Shown here piece by piece: positions 51,481 to 60,139 of a stretch of DNA of 64,000 bases. The notes under the pieces are model-generated. The model was not told the DNA's origin. It worked only from the letters and a program-made list of their open reading frames with translations, and ran no database searches. The first letter of the stretch is position 1. The number at the start of each line of letters is the position of its first letter. Source of the DNA: M3007 sp964484205 (GTDB taxonomy: Bacteria > Bacteroidota > Bacteroidia > Chitinophagales > Saprospiraceae); NCBI GenBank assembly GCA_964484205.1, contig CAZAEZ010000004.1:1-64000 (forward strand), given 5' to 3'. The position numbers and the translations under genes were made by a program.

Positions 51481-52833
51481 ATGAAAACCCAACCCATGCT
51501 CCGATATTTTCTCCTGCTGCTGTTTGCCGGTTTTGCCGCCAACAGCTTTGCGCAGCAGGAACTGATGCTGCACCAGCAAACTGCCCTCTGGCAAACAGCA
51601 GCCACCAATCCCGCTTTTTTTCCGAAGGAAAAACGCGTCGCGCTCGGCCTGCCCTCTTTCGGACTGGATGCCGCGCACTCCGGCGGTATCACCTTCAACG
51701 ACCTGCTGCGCCGCGAAGGCAACCGCACGATCGTCGATCTCGGCAAGGCGATCGACAAGCTGGAGCCTGAAAATGAAGGCCACTACGGCCAGCGTTTCGA
51801 AACCTTCTCGCTGGGCTTGCGCCTGCCCGGCAAGTTTTTCGTCCAGGCCAGCCACGCCGTGCGCATCAGCGCCGTGGTGAACTACCCGAAAACGCTCGCC
51901 GAACTTTTCTGGAACGGCAACGCCCCCTACATCGGCCAGACGCTCGACGTGGGATTTGCCACCACCACCTTCGACTGGAATGAACTCAGCCTGGGCATCG
52001 GTCGCCGTTTCGGCGAAAACCTCAGCCTGGGCGCACGGGTCAAATACCTCTCGGGCATCGGGGCCGTGCAAACCGACGACGACCACCGCCTCGTAAGCGT
52101 GTACACCGACCCGGACATCTACCAACTCAACCTGCAAACCGACTACGCCTTCCACTCCTCGGGCACCATCACGGCCATCGATACTTCCGGGCTCGGCTTC
52201 GAACTGGCCTTGAACGAACTGAAAAACGGTTTTTCGGAAAACACCGGCTGGGCCTTCGACCTGGGCATGCAACTCCAACTCGGCGAACGCATTTCCCTCA
52301 GTGCCAGCGTGCTCGACCTGGGCGGCAGCATTTCCTGGAAAAAAAACGCCAACTACTTCAAAAGTCAGGGCAGCTACGACTACGACGGCATCGTCATTCC
52401 CGGCACCGACATCATCAACGGCACGGTAGACAGCCTGGACTTTACCGCGGCACTCGATTCGCTAAACGATGTGCTGCAGTTTGAAAAAACGCCGGCGGAG
52501 TTTACGTCCGAACTGCCCACCCGCGTATATGTCGGCGGGACGTACAAGCTGAGCGACCGCTGGTCGTTCGGCGCCGTGCTTTTTCATCAAAACAGTGCGC
52601 GCCGCAAGCTGACCTCCGTGGGCCTGAATGCGCAGTGGTCCATTCTGAAATGGCTGACGGTGGGCGGCATGTACAGCGTGAACAACCAGTCGGCCACCAA
52701 CATCGGGCTGAGTGTGGTAGCCACGCCGGGGCCGGTGCAGTTGTTCATTCTTTCGGATAATGCGCTGAATGCGCTGACGCCGTATGGGTCGGCTGCGGTG
52801 AATTTTCGGTTTGGGGGGAGTGTAGTGTTTTAA
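51481..52833 (+). CDS. DUF5723-type outer-membrane barrel protein
   Basis: 450 residues. Signal MLRYFLLLLFAGFAANSFAQ, then LWQTAATNPAFFPKEKRVALGLPSFGLDAAHSGGITFNDLL, a pattern typical of DUF5723/long-chain-transporter-like barrels of Bacteroidota. Repeated amphipathic strands follow (LSLGARVKYLSGIGAV, FELALNELKNGFSE, WAFDLGMQLQLGERISL), ending YGSAAVNFRFGGSVVF with terminal Phe. Its job is unknown. It starts 3 bp after the lipoprotein gene. Confidence 0.8.
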   Translation: MKTQPMLRYFLLLLFAGFAANSFAQQELMLHQQTALWQTAATNPAFFPKEKRVALGLPSFGLDAAHSGGITFNDLLRREGNRTIVDLGKAIDKLEPENEGHYGQRFETFSLGLRLPGKFFVQASHAVRISAVVNYPKTLAELFWNGNAPYIGQTLDVGFATTTFDWNELSLGIGRRFGENLSLGARVKYLSGIGAVQTDDDHRLVSVYTDPDIYQLNLQTDYAFHSSGTITAIDTSGLGFELALNELKNGFSENTGWAFDLGMQLQLGERISLSASVLDLGGSISWKKNANYFKSQGSYDYDGIVIPGTDIINGTVDSLDFTAALDSLNDVLQFEKTPAEFTSELPTRVYVGGTYKLSDRWSFGAVLFHQNSARRKLTSVGLNAQWSILKWLTVGGMYSVNNQSATNIGLSVVATPGPVQLFILSDNALNALTPYGSAAVNFRFGGSVVF

Positions 52834-52904
52834 TCTTTGGGCAGTTCCAGTGAAGTAGGTGACGGACATGTGGAATTGGTGGGTAGGCATCTCAATTGAA
52901 ATTC

Positions 52905-52935
52905 TTGGATTAATCGCGTTTGGTAAATACTTTTG
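52905..52935 (+). promoter_or_regulatory. Bacteroidota-type promoter for the TIGR04255 cassette
   Basis: A -33 TTG (52905-52907) and a -7 TACTTTTG (52928-52935) are spaced by 20 bases, which fits the known consensus. The first possible start codon is at 52961. Confidence 0.6.
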
Positions 52936-52960
52936 TAAACTTTGCTTGTTATTTATCTAA

Positions 52961-53701
52961 ATGAAGTCAAGAGCATCTGCCATGCCAATCCCTAAAAAAA
53001 TTACGCCGGACAATCTAAAAGACACCGTTGTGGAGTACCGGTTTACTTCCGGTTTTTCGCATGACGTACTACCTGGCCTGGTGTATCAAACGCTGCGGGA
53101 ACGGTTCACCCCAATACCTCGTCCGGAACGTGGGCTTCTGGATGGCACGTCGGGGTTTCGGCTGGAATTTCGGGAAGAATTTCAATTGGCTGATGATAGT
53201 ATAAAAATTACCCTTCAAAGTGGAAATGTTTTGGTATTCAATGCCTTGGGCCAGTATCAAGGCTGGACTGGTTATTTTGATCGAATCAAATGGACTCTGG
53301 ACAAACTCTTCCAATCGGAACAAGTCAAATCCGTTGGGCGGATCGGGATTCGATACATCAGTGAGTTTCCAGGAATCAGCATTTTTGAACAAATGAAACA
53401 TCCGCCACATTTTTTATTTCCGGATGGCGCAAGCGGGCAAAACAACGCTTTTAAAACCGAGCTCCACAGCGAACCGCAGATAATCATTCTTAACTTGGCC
53501 GACCAGGTGGCGCGCAAACACGGTGGCCAAATGGAACGATTTTCCTTGGTCGATATTGATGTATTCAAAACGTATCATCCTGACTTGGCGCAATTATCCG
53601 GTATCTATGCTGAAACGGACCGTCTGCACACTAAAGAGAAAGAGATGTTTTTCGGGATACTAAAAGAGCAATTTATTCAAGAACGCAAACCCGAATACTG
53701 A
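52961..53701 (+). CDS. TIGR04255-like sporadically distributed protein
   Basis: 246 residues, the family length; a second ATG at 52982 (MPIPKKITPD) is a close alternative. The start KKITPDNLKDTVVEYRFTSGF (in parts) and the strand pattern FRLEFREEFQLADDSIKITLQSGNVLVFN are those of the family annotated TIGR04255 (sporadically distributed). The middle contains RIGIRYISEFPGISIFEQ and the end DLAQLSGIYAETDRLHTKEKEMFFGIL is helical. No catalytic motif is known. Two unrecognised genes follow within 3 and 15 bp. Confidence 0.75.
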   Translation: MKSRASAMPIPKKITPDNLKDTVVEYRFTSGFSHDVLPGLVYQTLRERFTPIPRPERGLLDGTSGFRLEFREEFQLADDSIKITLQSGNVLVFNALGQYQGWTGYFDRIKWTLDKLFQSEQVKSVGRIGIRYISEFPGISIFEQMKHPPHFLFPDGASGQNNAFKTELHSEPQIIILNLADQVARKHGGQMERFSLVDIDVFKTYHPDLAQLSGIYAETDRLHTKEKEMFFGILKEQFIQERKPEY

Positions 53702-53704
53702 ACC

Positions 53705-54277
53705 ATGACAACCGCAACTTATGCTACCGATTCCCGGCCTGGATTTACAGGAATCAAGGAATTTCCTGGTACATCCACCGGTTCCCTCGAAGACTATGTT
53801 TCCGGGGATATTCCTTCATTTATCAATTCTGCTGCATTTCGGGAACTGAACGAGAAACAGTTGATCTATTCCGCGCTTACCGAATACATCAACCGCCGCA
53901 GGGCTCAAACTGGCGATAAAATGTTGTTGTCATTTGTAAAAAAAATGGCTTCTAAAATGCCGCTATTTGAAAGCATATCAATTAATGGAATAAATAAAGC
54001 GGTAACTTTTGTCACTTTATGGGTTATGCTTACTAATCCAGAAAAAGCAAGTATTGATGTTACGGATGATCAATCCGTAGTGTTTACAATCATATATCCA
54101 AATGGAGAAGACGCTTACCTTGAACTATTTTTTGAGGCTGGCGAATCTGAGCCTGTACAACATAATTTGGCTATTTATAAACAAGGAGAACCTGTATTCG
54201 CTTTTGGAGGTTCTTTTCAACAAACCCTAGTAAAGTTTTTGGGCCGTTATGGTCAACAAATTGAAATCCCAATTTGA
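53705..54277 (+). CDS. Hypothetical protein of the TIGR04255 cassette
   Basis: 190 residues; it starts 3 bp after the TIGR04255-like gene stop, so probably co-translated. The N-terminus is polar (GIKEFPGTSTGSLEDYVSGD), a helical middle follows (ALTEYINRRRAQTGDKMLLSFVKKMASKMP), then beta-rich segments (VVFTIIYPNGEDAYLELFFEAGE). No signal peptide; one marginal hydrophobic stretch (AVTFVTLWVMLTN). No family is recognised. The base composition is distinctly lower in GC than flanking genes (one line counted by eye, 54121-54180, has 21 G+C of 60). Confidence 0.65.
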   Translation: MTTATYATDSRPGFTGIKEFPGTSTGSLEDYVSGDIPSFINSAAFRELNEKQLIYSALTEYINRRRAQTGDKMLLSFVKKMASKMPLFESISINGINKAVTFVTLWVMLTNPEKASIDVTDDQSVVFTIIYPNGEDAYLELFFEAGESEPVQHNLAIYKQGEPVFAFGGSFQQTLVKFLGRYGQQIEIPI

Positions 54278-54292
54278 ATCAGTATTCTTCCC

Positions 54293-54922
54293 ATGGAATA
54301 TCCAATTCATTTAATTCCACAACCTACATATTGCCTTATTCAGCCCAATGATTGGTTTTCCAATCGCGTCCTTATCCGAGTCACAACGGACAAAGATGTA
54401 TTAGATCCAGATACAGGCAAAATAAAGTTAAGTTGTATTGTTCCCCAGAGCGATCATCTACGCGACTTTTCTACAAACCTTTTAGGAACGTTTACTGAAG
54501 GGGATACTGCTTGGCAAATAACAGGTACAAAAGAAGCAAGGAAATACTTTCACGGTTCGTGGCAGCCTGGTGAAAAGGTTCGTTTACCATTATTCCCAGA
54601 TGAATTTACTTTTACCACAGATTACGGCTACTTTTTTATTGCTATCGCTGATTTGGAAGGAACCGTATTTCAATCTAAAATTGGCAATGAACCTGATTTT
54701 GAGGTGGTATGCAGAGTTATCCATACACCTACACGCTGCAATTTCTGGCATTTCTCCGTTCGTTGGTTTACTGATCAAGGTGATATTTCACCTCAAAGCG
54801 GAAACTGGATTGGGCGATTGCTCAAAACGCAAGTTAAAACTTTGATCCAACAAAAAGCTCGGCTGAATCCTCCCCCTGATTTGGCACCGGTACCAATAGA
54901 AATTTATACAGAAAAAATCTGA
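54293..54922 (+). CDS. Hypothetical protein of the TIGR04255 cassette (third gene)
   Basis: 209 residues; it starts 15 bp after the previous stop. It looks like a soluble beta-rich protein: FSNRVLIRVTTDKDVLDPDTG, GYFFIAIADLEGTVFQSKIG, then TRCNFWHFSVRWFTDQGDI and a helical end LLKTQVKTLIQQKARL. No family is recognised and there is no signal peptide. The AT-rich composition continues. A short hairpin separates it from the convergent ABC exporter gene 29 bp away. Confidence 0.65.
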   Translation: MEYPIHLIPQPTYCLIQPNDWFSNRVLIRVTTDKDVLDPDTGKIKLSCIVPQSDHLRDFSTNLLGTFTEGDTAWQITGTKEARKYFHGSWQPGEKVRLPLFPDEFTFTTDYGYFFIAIADLEGTVFQSKIGNEPDFEVVCRVIHTPTRCNFWHFSVRWFTDQGDISPQSGNWIGRLLKTQVKTLIQQKARLNPPPDLAPVPIEIYTEKI

Positions 54923-54951
54923 ATACACGATCTTGCCTAGTCATGAGGAAT

Positions 54952-56715
54952 TCACTCCTCTACCGGCGCCAAAAACTGCTTCTCATACAATTCCCTATAC
55001 CGCCCGCCCTCAATAGCCAGCAACTGCTCGTGCGGACCAAATTCCTTCACCTCGCCTTTTTCCAACACCAGCACATTGGAGGCGTGGCGGATCGTCGACA
55101 GGCGGTGCGCGATGATAATGCTGGTGCGGCGGGCGATCAATTGCTCGATGGCGTACTGGATCACACTTTCCGTTTCCGGGTCGATGGATGAGGTGGCCTC
55201 GTCGAGGATGAGCATGTCGGGATTGAACACCAGGGCGCGCACGAAGGAGATCAGCTGGCGCTGGCCCATGGAAAGCGTGGCGCCGCGTTCCTGCACCTGG
55301 TACTGGTAGCCGCCCGGGAGTTTTTCGATAAACCGGTGCGCCCCGATCATCTTGGCCGCTGCGATGACTTCTTCTTCCGAAATACCCGAATCGCGCAGGG
55401 TGATATTTTCGAGGACCGTCCCGGAAAACAGGAACACGTCCTGCAAAACCACGGCAATACGCCGCCGCAGGGCAAACAATTCGTACTCCTGCAAGTCGCG
55501 CCCGTCGATCTTGATACTGCCCGACTGGATTTCATAAAAACGGCTGAGCAGGCTGATGACGGTCGTTTTGCCGCTGCCCGTACTGCCCACGATTGCCAGG
55601 GTATCGCCGGGCGGAATATGGAACGACACGTTTTTCAGCACCGCTTCGTCGGCGTTGCCGCTGTAGGAAAACCACACGTTTTCGAAGCGCAAATCGCCCT
55701 GCACTTTTTCCGGCGCCAGGGTGCCGTCGTTTTGAATATGTTCTTTTGTTTCGAGCAACTGGAACACCCGCTCGGCCGCGATCAGGCCCATTTGCAGGGT
55801 ATTGAACTTGTCGGCCAGCATACGGATCGGGCGGTACAACATGGAAATGTACAGCGGGAAAGCCACCATGGTCCCGATAGTTACTTCTTCCGACAGCACG
55901 CCGCGCGCGCCGTACCAGACCATCAGGCCGAGCGAAAGCGCCGAGATGATGTCCACCACCGGAAAAAAGATGGCGTATGCCAGGATCGCCCGGAGGTTGG
56001 CGCCGGTGTAGTCGCGGTTGATCTGGCGGAATTTTTCGGCCTCTTGTTTTTCAGCATTGAAAATCTGCACGATGCGCATGCCGGTGATCCGTTCCTGCAG
56101 GTAAGCATTCATCACGGCAATGTGATTCCGGACGCGCTCGTAACTTTTGCGCACGCTCTCCTTGAATTTATAACTGCCCCAGATCAGCAAGGGAAATACC
56201 GCGAGCACCACCAGCGTAAGTTTCCAGGAAGTGTAAAACATCATGCCCATGACGGCAAACAAGGTGAGCAAATCGGCCAGAATGGTGATACTGCCCTCCG
56301 AAAATACCGTGTTGATGGCCTCGATGTCGTTGATCGTCCGGGTGGTACTTTGGCCGATGGCCGTTTTGTCGAAGTAGGAAAGATTCAGGCGGGTCAGGTG
56401 GTTGAACACCCGCACCCGCAGGTCGCGGATAACAACCTGCCCCAGCCAGTCGGCATGGTAAAGGAACAGGTAGCGCAGGACAACTTCCAGGATCAGTACC
56501 CCAAAAATGATCGCCGCCAGCAGGCTCATACCGGAAATGTCGCCCTGGAAAACATAGTCGTCGACCATGGTTTGCAGCAGCTTGGGCCGGGCGATGGCCA
56601 GCGGCGCCAGCACCACCGTGAGCAAAGCCGTAAAGTAAAATGTGCCCCGGTAGGGTTTTGTCATTGCCAGGACGCGGCGGAACAGGGAAAAATTGATCGT
56701 ATTGATGGAATCCAT
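54952..56715 (-). CDS. ABC exporter, permease fused to ATPase (MsbA/MdlB-like)
   Basis: 587 residues. Residues about 15-320 hold six membrane helices (FTALLTVVLAPLAIA, LLAAIIFGVLILEVVLRYLFL, ADLLTLFAVMGMMFY). The ATPase (about 350-580) has Walker A IVGSTGSGKTTVISLL, the Q loop, the ABC signature TLSMGQRQLISFV, Walker B DMLILDEATSSIDPETES and the switch His in IIAHRLSTIRHA. Such half-transporters dimerise and export lipids, peptides or drugs. The substrate is unknown. It converges on the TIGR04255 cassette. Confidence 0.92.
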   Translation of the reverse strand: MDSINTINFSLFRRVLAMTKPYRGTFYFTALLTVVLAPLAIARPKLLQTMVDDYVFQGDISGMSLLAAIIFGVLILEVVLRYLFLYHADWLGQVVIRDLRVRVFNHLTRLNLSYFDKTAIGQSTTRTINDIEAINTVFSEGSITILADLLTLFAVMGMMFYTSWKLTLVVLAVFPLLIWGSYKFKESVRKSYERVRNHIAVMNAYLQERITGMRIVQIFNAEKQEAEKFRQINRDYTGANLRAILAYAIFFPVVDIISALSLGLMVWYGARGVLSEEVTIGTMVAFPLYISMLYRPIRMLADKFNTLQMGLIAAERVFQLLETKEHIQNDGTLAPEKVQGDLRFENVWFSYSGNADEAVLKNVSFHIPPGDTLAIVGSTGSGKTTVISLLSRFYEIQSGSIKIDGRDLQEYELFALRRRIAVVLQDVFLFSGTVLENITLRDSGISEEEVIAAAKMIGAHRFIEKLPGGYQYQVQERGATLSMGQRQLISFVRALVFNPDMLILDEATSSIDPETESVIQYAIEQLIARRTSIIIAHRLSTIRHASNVLVLEKGEVKEFGPHEQLLAIEGGRYRELYEKQFLAPVEE

Positions 56716-56966
56716 GTTAAGGGTAGATAGGCCACTTTGGTCACCGTTTGGAACAGCGTTTCGCTGGTAACGTGCAATTCGGCGTTCGGAAGCACATTAG
56801 CATTTACCTAAACCTGTAAGCGGCGGTAAAGTTCGGGGAAAACTTTTAGAGCCTCTGGCATTTGTCGTAAAAACCCTCGTATTAGTCGTGTTAAGCGTTT
56901 TTAAGCCTTAATTTGCCGCTAGTTTTAATCCTTCGCAACCAAATCATTCACCTAAATCGTTTTTTT

Positions 56967-57521
56967 ATGGCTGTTTTAGACAACACCTCCGCTCCCAACA
57001 CGCCACCACCATTTTGGAATACCGTACTCCGCTACGGCGGCTTTTGCGGGCTTACACTGGTTGTTTTTTCCCTGATTTCCTATTTGCTCGGCATCAGTCC
57101 GATGTCGTTCAGTGCCATGGCAATCAACTTCATCATTGCGCTGGGCGTTACCATTGCATTTGCGGCGATTGCCATAAAATTTCAGCGCGACCAGCTCGAC
57201 GGCGGTTTTATCGGCTACGGCCGGGCCCTGCTCGTCGGGATGATCACGGTGGGCATCGGGGTCATTATTTCCTCGGTTTGGAATTTCATCCTCGTCAATT
57301 TCATCGATCCCGGCTACGTGGATACCCTGAAAGAGGAATTCCTGGAAACCTGGGGTGAAAACATGCCGGCCGACGCCATGGAGAAAACCATGGAAAATTT
57401 TGACAAAATGGGCGATATCAGTACCATCGCCACCAACGGCATCATGGGTGGGCTTATCCTTGGCCTCATTGCCGGACTCATCGCGGCGGCATTCATGAAG
57501 CGCGACCGGCCGCTGGAATAA
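56967..57521 (+). CDS. DUF4199 membrane protein (first of two)
   Basis: 184 residues from ATG 56967; the frame extends to 56913. Four membrane helices at about 20-45 (YGGFCGLTLVVFSLISYLLG), 50-70 (FSAMAINFIIALGVTIAFAAIAI), 85-110 (LVGMITVGIGVIISSVWNFILVNF) and the C-terminus (IMGGLILGLIAGLIAAAFM). A periplasmic or cytoplasmic loop with LKEEFLETWGENMP precedes the last helix. DUF4199 is a Bacteroidota family of unknown role. A second member follows after a hairpin and a promoter-like box. Confidence 0.82.
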   Translation: MAVLDNTSAPNTPPPFWNTVLRYGGFCGLTLVVFSLISYLLGISPMSFSAMAINFIIALGVTIAFAAIAIKFQRDQLDGGFIGYGRALLVGMITVGIGVIISSVWNFILVNFIDPGYVDTLKEEFLETWGENMPADAMEKTMENFDKMGDISTIATNGIMGGLILGLIAGLIAAAFMKRDRPLE

Positions 57522-57536
57522 TTGCCGCGGCCCCGG

Positions 57537-57600
57537 TTTTTCTCCGCGAAGTCGCCAAACGGCAAACAACGCTCTGCGGCGACTTCGCGGTAAGAAAAAA
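57537..57600. repeat. Palindrome TCCGCGAAGTCGCC between DUF4199 genes
   Basis: tttttctccgcgaagtcgcc at the left pairs with ggcgacttcgcgg...agaaaaa at the right, loop of about 20 bases. Possible terminator of the first DUF4199 gene. Confidence 0.85.
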
Positions 57601-57623
57601 CAGGTCATTTAAAAACGCCGCCC

Positions 57624-57631
57624 TACTTTTG
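57624..57631 (+). promoter_or_regulatory. Candidate -7 box TACTTTTG for the second DUF4199 gene
   Basis: TACTTTTG matches TAnnTTTG and lies 24 bp before the ATG at 57656, directly after the palindrome. Confidence 0.5.
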
Positions 57632-57655
57632 CCCGGCATCAATTGAACAAGGCAA

Positions 57656-58186
57656 ATGACCACTTTTAAAAACACCAGCCTGCGCAACGGGCTGCTCGGG
57701 GGGGTAGCCGTGGTTTTTTATTTTGCGCTTTTGTACACCATCGACCGGCAGGCTTTTCTCAACCCCTGGCTGCAATGGGCTTCGATGGGCCTCTACCTCC
57801 TCTTCATGTACCGGGCTGCCAAAGAAGATTGCGCACAGCACGGCGCCAATCGCGACTTTCGGGCCATCCTCCGGACTCCTTTTATCGTTTTTATTCTGAT
57901 AAACCTGTTTTACTGGCTGTTTTACTACGGCCTGCACCTGGCGGATGTGGAATTGTTGCGCCTCGAACTCCTGACGGAAAAACAAGCCTACCAGGCACAG
58001 ATCGATTCCGGAACCGGCGACCCGCAGGTGACCAATCAGTTGCGCGAACGTATGAATGACGTCGAAAAAGCCCTGCAAAATCCGGTACAGCCGCTCGGAC
58101 CGGTAATCACCCGGATGGCCATGGGCGCTATCGGCGGTTTTGCCTTGTCGGCTGGTATTGCGGCAATCCTGCGCACGTCAGATTAA
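57656..58186 (+). CDS. DUF4199 membrane protein (second)
   Basis: 176 residues with four membrane segments: LLGGVAVVFYFALLYTI, WASMGLYLLFMYRAA, FIVFILINLFYWLFYYGLHL and a C-terminal MAMGAIGGFALSAGIAAIL. The hydrophilic loop (DVELLRLELLTEKQAYQAQ) before the last helix is longer than in the first copy, and identity between the two is low, so this is an old duplication or two separate recruits. It is 4 bp upstream of the alpha/beta-hydrolase-like gene and probably in the same operon. Confidence 0.8.
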   Translation: MTTFKNTSLRNGLLGGVAVVFYFALLYTIDRQAFLNPWLQWASMGLYLLFMYRAAKEDCAQHGANRDFRAILRTPFIVFILINLFYWLFYYGLHLADVELLRLELLTEKQAYQAQIDSGTGDPQVTNQLRERMNDVEKALQNPVQPLGPVITRMAMGAIGGFALSAGIAAILRTSD

Positions 58187-58190
58187 ATTT

Positions 58191-59195
58191 ATGGAGGAAG
58201 AATACTCAAATCCGGATCAACTAAACACGACGCCGACAGCGGCCGAGCCCTCGCCCTGGCAGAAGCGCCTTCGCGTAGGCAGGATTTTACGTTGGGGCAT
58301 CTGCCTGGTAATGTTGCTTTGGTTGCTCGCCAACTGGTACTCCGATATTCCCGTGCACAACCTGGCGCTCCGGTACGGGTATCCCGACTCCCGATTTATG
58401 GAACTCGACGATCTGACGGTACACTACCGCATCACCGGCAAAGGCGAGCCCATCGTATTGCTGCACGATGCCAACAGCTCGCTGCACACCTGGGCGGAAT
58501 GGACCGATTCGCTTTCGCGAAAATACCAGGTGATCAGCCTCGACCTGCCTGGTTTCGGACTCACCGGTCCGCACCCGCAGGGGAGTTACAGTACGTTCAC
58601 ATATGTCAATTTTTTCGACCGGTTTGTGCAAAAGCTAAACCTGCGCCGCTTTCACCTGGCGGGAAATGGCATGGGCGCCCAAATTGCCTGGTTTTATGCC
58701 ACCGAACACCCGCTGAAGTTGCGCAAACTCATCCTGCTCGACGCGCCGGGCTTTGAAACCAGGTCGACCACTGCACTGGAAATTCTGGCGCGCACCCCGG
58801 TCATCAACCGGGCCTTGTGGCAAATTACGCCCAAGCCCTTCATCCGGCTCATGCTCGAAGAAGTATATGCCGACGATAAAAAAGTGAACAGCGCGCTGGT
58901 CCAGCGCCACTTCGACCTGCTCCGCCGCCCGGGCAACCGGAAAGCCTTCACCGACCGCGCCCAGGTGAGCGAAAACCGCCCGCCCGTCGATCTGATCGAG
59001 CAGATTCGCACCCCGACGCTTATCCTTTGGGGCGCGGAAGACACGCGTTTGTCGCCCGAATTCGCCTATGAATTTCATGGAAAAATTCGCCGCGCCCTGC
59101 TCAAAATTTATCAGAACACCGGCCACTGGCCACAGGAAGAAAACGGCGGCGATTCCGCTACCGACGTGCAGGCGTTTTTGGAAGGCCGGTTTTGA
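58191..59195 (+). CDS. Alpha/beta-hydrolase-fold protein lacking the nucleophile
   Basis: 334 residues from ATG 58191; the frame extends to 58140. An N-terminal membrane helix (ILRWGICLVMLLWLLANWYSD) anchors the domain. The fold is clear: LTVHYRITGKGEPIVLLHDANSSLHTW, VISLDLPGFGLTGP, RRFHLAGNGMGAQIAWFYATEHP, TLILWGAEDTRLSP and NTGHWPQEE. The elbow reads G-N-G-M-G where the family has G-N-S-x-G; residue 160 is Gly (GGC at 58668-58670). The Asp and His remain. Hydrolase activity is thus unlikely unless another residue serves. It is 4 bp after the second DUF4199 gene. Confidence 0.82.
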   Translation: MEEEYSNPDQLNTTPTAAEPSPWQKRLRVGRILRWGICLVMLLWLLANWYSDIPVHNLALRYGYPDSRFMELDDLTVHYRITGKGEPIVLLHDANSSLHTWAEWTDSLSRKYQVISLDLPGFGLTGPHPQGSYSTFTYVNFFDRFVQKLNLRRFHLAGNGMGAQIAWFYATEHPLKLRKLILLDAPGFETRSTTALEILARTPVINRALWQITPKPFIRLMLEEVYADDKKVNSALVQRHFDLLRRPGNRKAFTDRAQVSENRPPVDLIEQIRTPTLILWGAEDTRLSPEFAYEFHGKIRRALLKIYQNTGHWPQEENGGDSATDVQAFLEGRF

Positions 59196-59224
59196 TGCAC
59201 TGATTTCACTGCTTTTACCCTCAC

Positions 59225-60139
59225 GTGAACTACCAACACATCCTCGACGATATTGCCCAAGAAGTGGCGCCGCTCGCCGGCACCGGCAAGGTGGCATCCT
59301 ACATCCCCGAACTGGCCCGCGTAGCGCCGGGGCATTTCGGCATGGCCCTGATCACGCTCGACGGACAGGTGTTCACCACCGGTGATGCCGCTACGCGTTT
59401 TTCCATTCAAAGTATTTCCAAGGTGTTCACCCTCGCGCTGGCGGTGCAGCAGGTCGGCGAAACGCTGTTTTCCCGGGTCGGAAAAGAACCCTCCGGAAAC
59501 CCGTTCAACTCCCTGGTCCAACTGGAATACGAGCACGGTATTCCGCGCAACCCCTTCATCAATGCCGGTGCACTGGTGGTAACGGATGTGCTCATCAGCC
59601 GGCTTGCCGATGCCAGGGCCGGCGTGCTCCAATTTGTGCGGCAGTTGAGCGCCGGCAACGATATGGATTTCGACTACGCCGTGGTCCGTTCGGAACGCGA
59701 AACTGGATTTACCAATGCCGCCCTCGCCAATTTTTTGAAAAGCCATGGAAACCTGCACAACGATGTTTCCGCAGTACTGGACGCCTATTTCCACCATTGC
59801 GCCCTTTCCATGTCCTGCCTCGAACTGGCCCGCGCGTTTCTTTTTCTGGCCAACCACGGCAGTATTCCCGGCACGGAAACACGGCTGCTCACGGTAAGCC
59901 AAACCAAGCGGCTCAACGCCCTCCTGCTCACCTGCGGTTTTTATGATGAAGCCGGCGAATTTGCCTTCCGGGTCGGACTGCCCGGGAAAAGCGGGGTCGG
60001 CGGCGGCATCGCAGCCGTCATGCCGGGCCGGTGGGCTGTGGCCGTGTGGAGTCCGGAGATCAACCGGTTCGGCAACTCGGTGCAGGGCATGAAAGCCCTG
60101 GAATTGCTGACCACCAAAACAGGGGAATCTATTTTTTAA
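59225..60139 (+). CDS. glsA: Glutaminase
   Basis: 304 residues, the length of serine-dependent glutaminases; the start is a GTG at 59225. The catalytic Ser-x-x-Lys is S63-I-S-K66 in FSIQSISKVF; other conserved segments are GHFGMALITLDGQVFTTGD, GNPFNSLVQLEYEHGIPRNPFINAGALVV (in parts), VDPLDxYFxxCSLxM-like VLDAYFHHCALSMSC and GKSGVGGGIAAVMPG. It converts L-glutamine to glutamate and ammonia. Its TAA overlaps the stop of the convergent helicase gene. Confidence 0.93.
   Translation: MNYQHILDDIAQEVAPLAGTGKVASYIPELARVAPGHFGMALITLDGQVFTTGDAATRFSIQSISKVFTLALAVQQVGETLFSRVGKEPSGNPFNSLVQLEYEHGIPRNPFINAGALVVTDVLISRLADARAGVLQFVRQLSAGNDMDFDYAVVRSERETGFTNAALANFLKSHGNLHNDVSAVLDAYFHHCALSMSCLELARAFLFLANHGSIPGTETRLLTVSQTKRLNALLLTCGFYDEAGEFAFRVGLPGKSGVGGGIAAVMPGRWAVAVWSPEINRFGNSVQGMKALELLTTKTGESIF

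Noticed and set aside
56716..56966. Checked for a tRNA or small RNA between the ABC exporter and DUF4199 genes.
   Set aside because: No cloverleaf or conserved TpsiC-like segment could be made out; it looks like a divergent promoter region.
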